Source: Cyclospora cayetanensis
Lineage: Eukaryota; Apicomplexa; Conoidasida; Eucoccidiorida; Eimeriidae
Direction: 5' to 3'
DNA length: 64,000 nucleotides
Assembly: GCF_002999335.1 (NCBI RefSeq)
Contig: NW_020312136.1
Location: 248,001-312,000 of the forward strand
Shown: piece by piece, positions 1 to 11,396 of the stretch
Layout: the number at the start of each line of letters is the position of its first letter
How positions within the stretch are numbered: position 1 is the stretch's first letter
Translations under genes and position numbers: made by a program
Notes under the pieces: model-generated
The model's input: only the letters and a program-made list of their open reading frames with translations
What the model was told of the DNA's origin: nothing
Database searches by the model: none

Positions 1-2891
1 CCTCTAGGAGCAGTAATAATTGGTGAGCTAAAGAGGCTGATATTCGATTATTTGTTAGTTCTCATGATCCTCAGTTTCTGTTAACGCACGCGAAACGGAA
101 TCTGAAGTCCCCTAGGAGTTCGGGGCAATTCAGGCAAGAAAGTTCTTCAGTACAGTTCAAGGCAAGCCCGATGCCCTAAACACTCTAATAGTGTAAGTAT
201 TGGGTCTCTATATGTTGGTTTTGAAAAGGGTGACTGATGAGGATGTTTTTATTCCTGAGCCGCCAGTCGTGGCTCGAAATGTGCGCTAGTACAGCTAAGA
301 TATAAGAACAACTTAAATGCTCTGAAAGCCACCTCAGATGCTGACATATACATATCTAAATGCTAAACTAACTCTGAAAATTCGGTAGAGTCTTGCTGCA
401 GAACTTTTTAGTGAAGCCGCAACCTGGCGCTCATCGCCTGAAAGCCGGATAGCGGCGAACAGCGCTGCCGAATCGATGCCGCCAATGCCTTACACAGGAC
501 CTTGGTGCTACTCTGTTTCATTTTATTTAAGCTACCAAGATTAACGAGTAAATTTATATTGATTAAGCTCTTCTGTTTTGCTTAACACCAGTCCTTCGTG
601 TGCATCACCTTTCCCAGGCATGGTGCCGACTGAAACAGCAAGGAAACGAACCGCCGCCGTTAGCTTCTCACAGCGAGGGAATTTCCAGTTCCCTTTATCT
701 AAAACATTGCACTAGACTGCTTTATCCGTTGGGGTCTTCTGGCTTACTTTAGCAGGTTGGCGTCAGCTAGCTTTGTTTCGGCTGCATTGCAAGCACGGTG
801 TGTTGGAACAATTCTCCTCCCCCTAAATCCTTGATGCCACTACCAGAAAGAACGATGGAGAAAGAGAGCAGCAAAGCGGCATTGTCGATGGGATTTGCAG
901 GGAAGCCTTCGAGATGCCAACGGGAAGGTCTCGCCCATAAGCGCCCAGGCATGTTGGGGGGCGCACAGGTACCAGGAGCAGCGGGAATGTGCACTGGCCG
1001 TATTTCCGAGTTAGCGCTGCATACGCGAAAACGCACGGATTGGTGCCAGAAAGATGGTAGGTACGTTCGGGAGCTGACGAAGAGTTCAGGGCAGGGAGTT
1101 CCGCCGCCTGTGCTCCAGAGCCAAAAAAAGAGTCAGCTGCGTTACTGCGGGATGCAGCCAGAGGACCAGCGTCAGCATTTTCAAACCAGGTGGAAACCTA
1201 TTGACGGAAAGATGGCCTTCTGCACAGGAAGGCGGGGAGGCAGCGCCACCGTGGAGTGTGACTATGAGCACATTGATAGAGAAAACACATACCATACCTG
1301 GAAGCGGATGGGTAACACCCACTTGCATACAGGATCACACCTCCAGGTCGGCCATCTTCTACATTTTAGTTTCAACATGTACTTTCATGTATGAAGCGTG
1401 AAACTGATACTGCTGATCCCGAGATATGCATGCCCATGCAATACGGTGATAAGATGCATCATTTAACCAATTAGCGCACAAACTACCGTCCAGTGTTCAC
1501 TTATAGACTCAGACACTTGTGAATGGAGTTGGCGTCATCAGAAGAGGAGATACAATGCAGCCGAATGCATTGGTGCACTCCATTATTCCTAAATGTCTTG
1601 ATTGGCAACTGGATAGATAGTTTTCTGTAAATGCGTAGCTATATCCTCATGTGCAGTCGTAGAGCTGTTTCTACGAAGGGACCAGAGTTGTCGTGAATAT
1701 TGCCTCGTGTCTGCATTCTGTGCAATAACTCTGCAGTTTGATCGTTTTCTGACTGTTGAGGAGTCGGCTAAGAGGAGCGATCGTCTGCCAGATGTCAAAA
1801 ATAGAAATCCTCCGGCTGCCAATCCAGATGGCCCCTTTGAAAAACCACGGAGCGATGGAGGAAACTTGGACAGGACCTTTGTTCCGAGGGAAGACGCAGT
1901 ACGCAGCGACGACTTCTCGCACGCTGCCAAACGGAACCTCGCACTGAAGAGCAGCCACCTACAGCTCTCTACACTACACGTAAGACCTTTTTACCTTTTC
2001 AAATTCGGGCTGTGGGGGGACCCCAGGCCGCATAGAGAAGCGTTCACTCCCTAATTTTTGGGTAGACACGAGAGGCTGAAACGGCGAGAAAAAATGGATG
2101 TGTGCATATGACGTTTGGAGAACTCGCTGCGATGTCCTACTTCACTTGAGGTACTGCATAGTCTAAAAAGTCTTAGCGGGTCAACATGGTTGAAGTGTTC
2201 CTTGCCAGTTGCTGCAGTGCTGCACATTTTCGTCCATCATACAACGTACCAAAACAAATGCTTCGTAAAAGCGCATGCTTGTGCATTCCAGAGAGTAGTT
2301 CACTACGCTTGGGCAATTATAGAATTTTCCTACTTCTGGTAGTCATGCGAGTGTACTTGCAGAACACCACAGGCAGCGATGCAGCGGAGTTGTGCCGCGG
2401 TGGAAGGATCCCCCCAGAGGATCATGCATTCGACTTCGTGCTTCCCTTGTAAAAGTGAGCGAGCAATTATGAGTAGCAGCTAAGATGCCGTTATGTGCTT
2501 GGCTGGCACCCACGCACTCAGCTAGCTCCGTCGGGATAAAGCTAGCCAGAGAAGCCACATCGCCTGCAGGGCAAGTTCCCGAAAGGCGCCTGCACCATGA
2601 TGCTGCGGCAGGAGAATTCTGTGAAAAGCTTCGCAGACTTGTCGAGCACTGTGGCCTGACGAGTCAGCAGGAAACAGCGTGATTTTTAGGTGACTTTCCA
2701 AGGCTCTATCGCCAAGCCGGCGATCCTTTTTGAGTCATCGTGTGCAGGGGTACTAGAGCTCTGTAGCCCACAATAGCGCTGTCGTTCAAGTCGTGCAAGA
2801 GCAAAGCACTGCCCTACAGGTAGATGATGTACTGAAAGTTGTAGCTTTGTTATGCAGTAATAGATATGGAAAAAGAGTTAGAGCCTCCTAT
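1..2891. other. No recognisable gene
   Basis: Several open frames of 60-200 codons occur on both strands, the longest on + at about 798-1394. None has a recognisable domain, a convincing start with flanking splice sites, or coding-like composition. I see no tRNA, long tandem repeat or retroelement motif here. The 3' UTR of the PCNA gene on the minus strand probably extends into the right end. Confidence 0.5.
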
Positions 2892-4386
2892 TCACTCTTC
2901 GTCAATTTTGGGAGCGACGTAAAACCGCAGAGAGCTGACTTCATCCGAGTCGATGGACATGACAGCAGCACTCTGCTGTCCTGGGCTGGGCAGGGGGAAC
3001 GTAAAACGCATCGGGGTGCCGTGGGTCATGGCTATTTCTAAACGTTCACAAAGACTTGCTCCCTTAACAAAGTTGGACAGGTATCGCACGGCGAAGTCCT
3101 GCTCGAACACCTCACTGCACTGCATGTCCTGCAGAGGACGCATCAGCAAACCGAAAGAATGAGAGTTAACCTAGCGAATCATTCACTCTAAGCTGGCACG
3201 CTGATTCGCTCTCATTTCTAGGAAAACGCGCGCACTCTGCGCTTATGTAGGTGTGGGTCGCGCGGTTCCACTTACAGGCGCGTGAATGACTCTGGTCACC
3301 GAGAGGTTTTCTCCCTTGGCCGAGAGCACGAGGGAATCCTTTTCCCCCCTAATACGAACTGTACAATCCAAGCACAGATCCCGAAATCAGAAGTCAGTCA
3401 TTATAGTGTATTGGACCTTATCTACTTGCGCGTTCTTGTCGCATGGCAGAAAAGAATACAGTAAGGCGGAGAGTCCTTGAGAATTATTCGATGCTCACCA
3501 CTTTCGGCGATCGAATGAATGTAACGCAAGAGTTCCTGGAACTCCTTCGCGTCCACCGTGCAAACACATGCGTATGGCTCGTCAGGGATACGAAGTCTTT
3601 CTTGCACTACAGAAAGAAGGGCCACCTCCATGTGCCACGTGTCTGCAGAGGGGACAAAGTTCATCAGCCACAGCTAGCAACAGGTCATGCGCCATACCGT
3701 CCGTAAGAAGCGCAGTATTCAGGGTGCTTAGGCAGCCTTGATACGATACGAACAGGCTGCTTTCCAGCATGAACGATCCTATTTTCTGGTCATCGCCAAG
3801 ATTACCTGTCCTTTCTGGGTCTTCGATGGCGATGTGCAGAACTTCTTCATCTTCATCTGTTCCCTTTAAAGTGGACAGATGCACAATGTGCTTATTCGTC
3901 TTAACGGGTTGCGTGGCCTTGAGTATGGTCGCAACGGAGAGCCCTGAGGACCGCAGCAGACTAAGGCGTACGCATGCTCCCAGATCCTAGCCTAGCCGTG
4001 AGTTTTGAGTCATCGCGATATCTTGGAGCAACCATCTGCTGCGCAGTTCGCTGTTGCCTCATTGCGCGCGCAGGGCAGCTGCCGCTGAATGACGTGGTGC
4101 CCGCCAGGCAGAACACCTGGACAGCAGCATGCGTTCAAGTGCAATAACGTTCTTTTCAGGCCCAGAGGTAGGAGGCAGGCTCACCAAGAGTGACCTGAGA
4201 ATCGCATCTGTATTTATGGAACATGTCGACTCCCCAGTTTGTGCTGACGAGGGCCACATGGCTGTCGTCCATGGCCTGCATCGTGCAGCCATCCGCGTCA
4301 CAGACAAAGTTCACCTCCGTGCACGTGTCTTTTAAAGCCTCAAAGATCCGCTTCAACGTCAGACCGTCCAAGCTGCACTCGAACAT
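2892..4386 (-). CDS. PCNA: Proliferating cell nuclear antigen (sliding clamp), five exons
   Basis: PCNA is the homotrimeric DNA clamp that tethers replicative polymerases and repair factors in the nucleus. Exons on the minus strand: 4185-4386, 3806-3943, 3499-3642, 3276-3358 and 2892-3128. All introns are GT-AG and the phases close to 267 residues (the usual length is about 260). The N-terminus starts MFECSLDGLTLKRIFEALKD. It is followed by the conserved AMDDSHVALV segment and the YRCD motif. The interdomain region ends exon 2, and the C-terminus is RFYVAPKIDEE, matching the eukaryotic LAPKI(E/D) end. The start at 4386 was chosen because it gives the canonical MFE start; the open frame continues upstream only through a non-ATG codon. 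Coccidia can carry two PCNA genes, and I cannot tell which one this is. The non-coding DNA upstream must hold the promoter. Confidence 0.95.
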
Positions 4387-6569
4387 CTTCGACAAATCGG
4401 GGGAGAAGTATACTTTTGACGATCAAAGCCGCACAAATTGGGTCAAAAAGCACGAACGAACGTGCAAACACGGGCCTGGAAGTGGATGTGTGAGGAAATT
4501 CTGGAAGTGAAGCAGAAAAGACGAAGTCTGCCGTGATAACGAAAGGCCTGCAGCTTCTGGGACGAAGAGAAGGCGCGGTCCCCCTATGTCCTGCAGATAT
4601 CACAGAAAAGTCGGAGATCAGAAAGTGAGCTAGTTCCTTCGAACGCTGCAGCGCCTTAGACCTGCAAACGCCAACGCCAAAGAAAGTCGCATTTCATCTA
4701 CTTGGAGTTGGCATGTTGTGCCTACTGTCGTCCGCGAATGTGAGCGACCGATGAGCAGGGGTTGCAAGCAGAGAATGAAGCAACGGATTAGTGCAGAAAC
4801 GGAATGCAACGCACTTCTTTGCTGCCAGTGTTACTCTGGTATCAATGGCGATTTGCGCGATGCCCGTTGCTGCCAGCAACGCTTTGAATAAGCTGAAAAG
4901 GGGAAAGCAGGAACGAGGGATCCTTGTACTCGCTATAAGCTTGATGGGTCTGTAGATGTGGAAATTGCTAGGACGGGTTTACCATTCTTCGTAAAGCGCT
5001 CCTCTAAACAGCCGCTTCCGTCGATTAAGTTTGGGGGTGGGGTGGGGTGGAGGCGTGGTAGTAACAGACCTTCTGTCTAATCTTTGCCACCTCTACTTAG
5101 CGGCTGCACCACTCAATTATAAAATACCGCAGAATACGATCATAATTGAAAAAGCATAAAACCGGGTCCAGTAGAAGATATCGTCAGAGGCGATCGAAGA
5201 CACACCACACACCGCAGCCGACTGCACTCTCCTCATGCCTCATGCATGACAAACAGCTTTCCACAACGCTTATCCTCCGTTCTTGCACTGCCTAGTAACG
5301 CAAGTGAATAGCGGATACTCGTTCAGACATCAGGGCAAATGGCTTTTTGGGGTGGGGTGGGCAGAGTTCATAGCCCTGGCGTACAGAAGCACCTGAGAAC
5401 TAGGTTAACTACTAGAGGCCGCATGTGTGGTCATCCTTCCCGAAGGGCCGAAGTTTCTCTGGTCACCGGTTGGCGGAGAGCATCGGGGTGCTGGTCTTTT
5501 GCAGTGCGAGGCCTACCCCACTCCATTAAGCGCATGTACTCTCACCTGCTGGGGTGGATACAAGTGCCTCTCCAGACCTCCCTTCGGAGTTGAGGGAAGC
5601 TATGCATATAAGTAGACGACAACTGATACTGGCGTCCTCCTGTCGATTCAGCAGTATCTGACGGCAAGACAGTAGAAGACTGGACTTTTGTTCAGGGGGC
5701 CAGCCCATGCCGCTCTAGCCATGAGTTCATGCCAACCACGCAGTTCTCCATTCTTATTCCTCGGCCGCCCTTCTACACTGATATCTTAGGGCTCCCGATA
5801 CTAGCCAAATGATGAATTTTGCAAGCTCTGCTTTTCCACTCTGGCCTTAGTGCGACCACTAGACCTGGTGTATTGCCCCCGTGAACGCGTATGCATTAAC
5901 ATGGGAGCTCCTACAGGCACAGGCTACACACCTATTTGGCAGAAGCCCTTTGACGTGTCCCATACTCTGGCGCTACAGACACCCCTTTCTGGCAGAATAC
6001 GAGTTTCACTGACAAGCGGACCTAGGGAGACGACAGTGGCCAGCGCAACCATCTACGTCTGCGGGCAGAGCGCAAGGCCTAGACGGAGCAGTCGCTCTGT
6101 GTCGTGGAGGGGGGGAGAGGAAGGTACTGGGTGTAAGGGGCATGAGCGCGCCACACACAGTTGGCGTGCGACATTTTTGTTTCTCAAGGCGCGGCTCTAT
6201 CATATACATATGCGAACAACACAAAGATAAGTCCTGTTTACCCGGGTGCACAGAGGCAGCCTCCAGTTCTGAGGTGACACGTTAAGACAAGAGGGCGCTG
6301 TGCTGCAGAATATCCCGGAGAGTAGCAATAAGAGGCAAATACATAACAGGGCATCTCGAAACTCGAGGGGCTGGACCTGCTGCTGCCCCTCCTGCCCTAC
6401 CCCCGCCCCCCTTGTACAGGGGATCCCCCCGGATCGCTGCTGCGGAACTGTCCAGTTGCCGTACTCTTAGGCTTTAGGGAGAAGGGGGAAAGAAGATGTA
6501 AGAGGGAGGGGGAAAGGAGAGGGGATCTACGCGATTAGTAGACCCCCGGCGAGAAGAATTTCTTGCAAA
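4387..6569. other. Intergenic region
   Basis: About 2.2 kb with only short open frames lacking recognisable domains. It separates the 5' end of PCNA from the 3' end of the pseudokinase gene, both on the minus strand. It therefore likely holds the PCNA promoter on the right of that gene. G-rich tracts (5035-5050, 5345-5360) and a purine-rich run (about 6478-6525) are the only local compositional features. Confidence 0.5.
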
Positions 6570-9500
6570 TTACTGAATGCAGCAGGCGTTGGAGGTGTCT
6601 CGGCGCAGGTTCTCCGCGCCTCCTGCTGACTGGCCAAGTGGTGCCTGACCAGAGACAGCCTCCTTTGGAACGTCCGTAGGCGTGGGGTCCACCAGCTTGA
6701 GACCTGTCGCTTCATGCTGCTTGCCATCCTTTCCCTCCCGTTGCTTTTCCAGTTTCTGCAGGCAGGTGTCTGCTGCGGAACCAGGTGCAGCCTCAGTCCT
6801 CCAGCTGCCCTCCTCGACGGCTCCCTCGATGGGCTGCGAGGGGCCGTGGCAGAAGTCGCTGACTGTCGCCGACGAATGCGCTGTCGACACGGTGCTTACA
6901 GCTACCGGCATCTGCAAGAGGGCAGCATTCGGCTTAAGGTTGAATTTTACTTCCGCAAGCCCCGCAGCAAAGACGCCGCGTCGCGACGCTTGAGCGTCTT
7001 CGCGATACCCTCTTGCAGGCGTCAGTGGCGCATGCAGAGGACGGGCAGGCCTTGGGGCTGCATGCTGGTCCTGCTGCAGTTTTTCCTGAGGTGCTGGTGT
7101 AGCCGCCGCAGCCTCCGAAGATCCTGTGCCGCTGCTGCTCGAAGAAGCCTCGGTTTGGGGGGGGGGAGCCTGCAGCGTGGCCTCTCCACAGCAGCCCCCT
7201 TGTGCTTGCGCAGACGTCAGTTGTTGTTGCTGTTGTTGCTGTTGCTGCTGTGCAAGGGCCCCTCCTGTTCTCCCCGCCTCTCCCTGCATCGGCTTCGCGC
7301 TGAGCGGGTCCGATGCTCCTTCCGTCGCCTTTCCAACGCCTGGCGTGGGGCACGCCCACACTGGCTCTGCTGCTGCAGCTTTTCCTCGTGGAAGAAGAAG
7401 CCTCCCCTCACTCTGCGCTTTCGTGGACGGCCCCACGCGATCTGCGGCACACGGGTAGGAGCAGCGCCCCTCCTTAAGCCCCCCTCCAGTCCTCTGCTTG
7501 GCTTCCGCTTTTGTTCCTTTCTTCGATCGCGTTGCTGCTCTTGGACTCCCTTCAGCAGGCCTGCCCTCCCTGTCTGCTGCCCCTGCGCCGTCACGCGGAG
7601 CTCGCAAGCCACCTGCTTTCGGCTGGACGCCGCTCAGACACACCCCTTCGCGAATCAGCGCCTGCACGCGGAGGGAGGCTGCTGCTGCTGCCTCGTGGGG
7701 GGCCCCCGAGGGAGAAGGAGAGGGAGCCGCGGGCTCCTCCTCCTCGCCGATGGTGCAGGGGGGGGGAGGGGGGAGTGCTGCCTCCTCTCGTGGCCTATGC
7801 CTCCGTCGCTCTTGGCTGGGATTGCCGTTGGCATGCAGCATGTCTTCGTCGGCTCCACTCAAAAAAAAGTCTCTTCTCTTAGACCCAGCGAGCTCAGCAT
7901 GCGGCTGGACGCCTCCCCAGGAGGCGTTCCCGTTGCGCGAGGCTTCTCCAAGGCCCCCCCCCCCCGCTGCCTCGGCTCCTGCGAGGGCTGCTGCTGCGGC
8001 TGGCATCTGCACCGCCTTCGCATTCGCGGCAAAACTGCCAAGGCGCTGTCCTAAGGCGCTGTCTACCGCTGGGGGGGGAAGGGCAGGGGGCGGGAGGCTT
8101 CCAGCAGCAGCAGAAGCGGGCTTCAACGAGCTCTCTCGCGGGAGCAGCGCTGCAGGAGCCTTCGAGGAAGCTGCCTTGGAGGCACTTGGAATAGCCAGCG
8201 GACGTGGGAGATTCTCCGTAGAACCCCAGAAAAGCTGACCCTTCCTTACGGGGGGGGAAGGAGCGCCTTGCGGCTGTGGGCCAGAGGTGCCATCCGCAAG
8301 CTTGGGGAAGAGAAAGAGGTAGACGCTGTGGAGGAAGGGGGCTGCATGCGCTAGCAGACACTGTGACACGGCCAGACGCCGTTCTACCACGGCGATCCGG
8401 CTATCTCCAGAGATGCATGCGAGGAATCCAAGGAAGGAAGAGGCGCTCTGAGGAGGATGCGCCGACAGCAAAAGGGGAGAAGCCGACGGCGTCGCGACGT
8501 AGGAGAACAGAAGCGGCAGCAGCGCAAAGGGGGATGGTATCAGACTCAAAGAATCCACCCAGCCGATGTTATACGACAGCGCCTCTTGGAGCCCCGCCGC
8601 TTCCTCACTTCCGGTCTGAGCCAATTGTGTTGCACACACACACAAATATATATATATATACACATACATATACGTATATATGTATATACATGTATATGTA
8701 TGTATGTACATGACTAAGGGCCAATTAGCAGCACCTCTATATGAACAAAGGCTACTTTGGGGGCCCAAGCACCAGGCAGGGCAGAAGTAGCGCAAAGACA
8801 GACAGTCACACACACAAACACACACACATAAACATAAACACACCGTGCTTTTTCGGTTGTCTTACCTCAAGAGCTGCCCGCAGGTCTTGCAAATACTTTT
8901 CAATGTCTTCGGAAGTCCAGAAAAGAGGATGGTGCAGTGCCTGTGTTATCGTGAGGCGCTGGGCAGGGTTGTGACTTACGAGACCTGCTAGCAAATCCGC
9001 CTGCCAGGGGCAGTTGCCTAGCTGCAACGAGGCACAGTCATCCGCAGGAGCGAGATGCACAGAAAGCATCGTTGATGAGCAAAAGTGCAGGAAGCAATGC
9101 AATGCTATGCAGCTCCTCTTGCGGCTCGGCAGCGGATTGCATGCAGGCGGGGAGGAGGGGAGTGCCCCTGCACCTCACCTTGTCGAAGTTGACTTTCTTA
9201 TCTGCGAGGATGTTGGCGAGGATCAGGGGGTTGTTGGTACTACCGTAGGGGTGATGGCCCCCCGAGGCGATGAAGAAAAGCGTAGCGCCTATGGGCAGTC
9301 CGAAGCAGAGAGGACCAACGGCATCATTTTGCCCGCTTTTTTGCCCTGTAGGCTTGAAGCGGCCTTTTTTCAACCCCTGTGTTGGTGGTGGTGGTGGTGC
9401 GTGGGTGGGTGGGGTTGCATCTATGCACAAAGCAAAGCCCTCTGGGAAGCGTATAAGGCTACAGAGCCCTCTCAAGACGGCGCTTACCAATAGACCACGC

Positions 9501-11258
9501 ATCTGCCCGTTGCAGAAAATCGGCTCGCCACTTGAAGGTTCGCGCCACTTGGATAAAGGCCGCCTCGCAGCGGCTGTTGTCGAGCCCGTTGCTACTGCAG
9601 TGCCACAACATCTGCTTCAACTCTTCGTCTAGGTTGATCAAAGATGATACGAACTCGGGCGCCATCCAGCAGGTTTCTTGTGGGGTTCCCAGAATCTGCA
9701 GAGTTGCAAATACAGTTGAGGTCAAGAGCTGTATACACCCCCTTCACTTTGAAAACCGCAACACTCATGGCAGCCCCCGCATTCCAGAGCCTGCGGTCCA
9801 CGTTTCCGCAGCGTGGAGGGGCAGAGGGATTTAGTGGTATGTGGCTGTGTGTGAGTGGATTTGTGTATGCATATATATGTATAGATCTATGTATGCATGG
9901 AAGTATATATGTGTGGATGTGTATAATATGTGTATATATAAGCACATATATATATATATAAGTACATACATATATGTATATATATACATATTTATGTGTA
10001 TATTCACACACACTCACCCACTGTAAGAGTGCCTTGGCGTTGCTGGCACCCTGGACTCCCGCATGCAGGAGATCTAGAATACTGAGGTATCGGACGTTTC
10101 CTGCGCAGTCCCCGAGTTTGATTTCTCCCTGCGACCCCACCATGACGTTGCCAGGATGAATGCGCATGTGGGCGCTCTTTGAGTACGAGTGCAACGAGTG
10201 AACGGCTTTTAGGAGGTGATACAGCAGGCCGTTCAGCCCCGAGGAGGGGAATGCAGACTGCAAGAAGGAGGCGGGCACTGCGCCCGAGGGAAAGAGCTCA
10301 ATGATGCTGCCTTGGCACTTTTCCGTGATCACCCAAAGGGAAGTTCCTTCATCAGCTTCTCCAGGCAGCAGAAGAGCCCTTCGCACGTTCACAAGCAACG
10401 GGTCTCTGATAGACAAGAAGGCTTGCACCTCCTTCCACAAATCCGCAGCTCGGCTCGAAACAACAACTGGCAGCTGCTTAACTGCAACAATCTCCCGCGA
10501 CTTGCCCGGTCCCAGGACCAGTCCAGCATACACCAGAACACTGAGGTCGTCTCTACTGCGGCCTATCGGCTCATTCCAGTAGCAAACGTCGCTCGTAAGA
10601 CACTTGACTCGAAAGCTGCTCCGCACCGGGATTCGACTTTCCGACGTGTGCCCCTGCTGCTCGCTTGGAAGAAGCGTGCTGCTGCATCCTTGCAGCAGGT
10701 GCCCCCGCTGGGGAGGATCCGATGGCCGCTTGGTCTGCTGAGCCACCCACCAGGCGTCCTCCGTTTTGCCCGAGAAGGTAGCAGGAGCTGCTGCCAGAGG
10801 CTGAGGAAGGTTCTTTTTGGCGGAGCCTCTGGCGGGAAGGGGGGGGGGGCGCCCTCGCATCGTTGCGGGGGGAACCATCCCCCCTTCGACGACGGCAGCG
10901 GTGTGCCGATCTCCCTGCACTGGCGGGAGCAAGACGTCTGCGGGGTGTTCAACGGAAATTTGAGCATAAAAATTGGGCTGCAAACCTTCCGGAGCATCCA
11001 CGGTGTGCAGGGCAGGTGTTCTGCTGGCCGTAGGGGATCCAGGAGTCGACGTCCACTGCTGAGCAGATGCCGCCGAATGGGTAGACGCATATGCGCTTGG
11101 GAAGGGGAGAACACTCTCATGAACGCCACTGAATGCAGACGGCATCCCTGCACACTTCAAGCCATCCGCATCTGCGGACGGCGGGAACGCGTCGGCCTGT
11201 CGGGACGAGGAGCCGTCCAGCTTAGTTGTGGCCGCTCCTCCGGTGGGGTTGCTGTTTC
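6570..11258 (-). CDS. IRE1-like pseudokinase with long low-complexity C-terminal tail
   Basis: Exons on the minus strand: 10018-11258, 9488-9695, 9179-9288, 8866-9021 and 6570-8615. They join in phase through GT-AG introns. Kinase landmarks in order: a VAIK-type lysine in EIVAVKQLP (codon 10477-10479), an HRD region read as HMRIHPGN, a DFG region read as GDCAG, CWMAPEF for the APE motif, and DAWSIGATLFF for the DxWxxG helix. Next come SGGHHPYGSTNNP and NPAQRLTITQALHHPLFW, which are the HPFG and HPxFW signatures of IRE1/RNase L-type kinases. The HRD aspartate is replaced by arginine (codon 10162-10164) and DFG becomes DCA, so it is probably a pseudokinase. The 681-codon last exon is Ala/Pro/Ser-rich with a poly-Q run. 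I do not recognise a KEN nuclease domain or a transmembrane segment. The first exon begins at a clear acceptor with no ATG, so coding sequence must lie upstream or the start is internal. Introns may be missed in the tail. Confidence 0.7.
7216..7252 (-). repeat. CAG/CAA run encoding poly-glutamine
   Basis: An imperfect CAA/CAG run on the minus strand encodes about ten consecutive glutamines within the low-complexity tail of the pseudokinase gene. Homopolymeric amino-acid runs are a known feature of Eimeria-type coccidia. Confidence 0.8.
8636..8710. repeat. CA/TA microsatellite in intron
   Basis: A mixed CA and TA dinucleotide tract occupies much of the last intron (8616-8865) of the pseudokinase gene. 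A second CA-rich tract at about 8805-8842 lies in the same intron. Confidence 0.85.
9843..10014. repeat. TATG/TATA microsatellite in intron
   Basis: Short TA, GTAT and CA repeats fill the first internal intron (9696-10017) of the pseudokinase gene, right up to its splice donor. Confidence 0.85.
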
Positions 11259-11271
11259 CTGAGAAGCAACA

Positions 11272-11388
11272 CCAAACACACATGTACATACACATATATA
11301 CACATACACTCATACATATACATATATACACACACATATACACAAACACATATACACATGCATATATACATATATACATACATGCAAT
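11272..11388. repeat. CATA/CACA microsatellite between CCCH and kinase exons
   Basis: A CA/TA tract lies between the last CCCH-domain exon and the first kinase exon, just upstream (on the minus strand) of the acceptor at 11258. Tracts of this type elsewhere in the window often sit inside introns. This is weak support for the interval being an intron and not intergenic. Confidence 0.8.
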
Positions 11389-11396
11389 AAGCGTGC

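Noticed and set aside
7126..8238. Long plus-strand open frames (about 110-446 codons) opposite the pseudokinase tail
   Set aside because: They are Leu/Arg/Cys- and Ala-rich antisense shadows of a GC-rich low-complexity exon and end without splice support.
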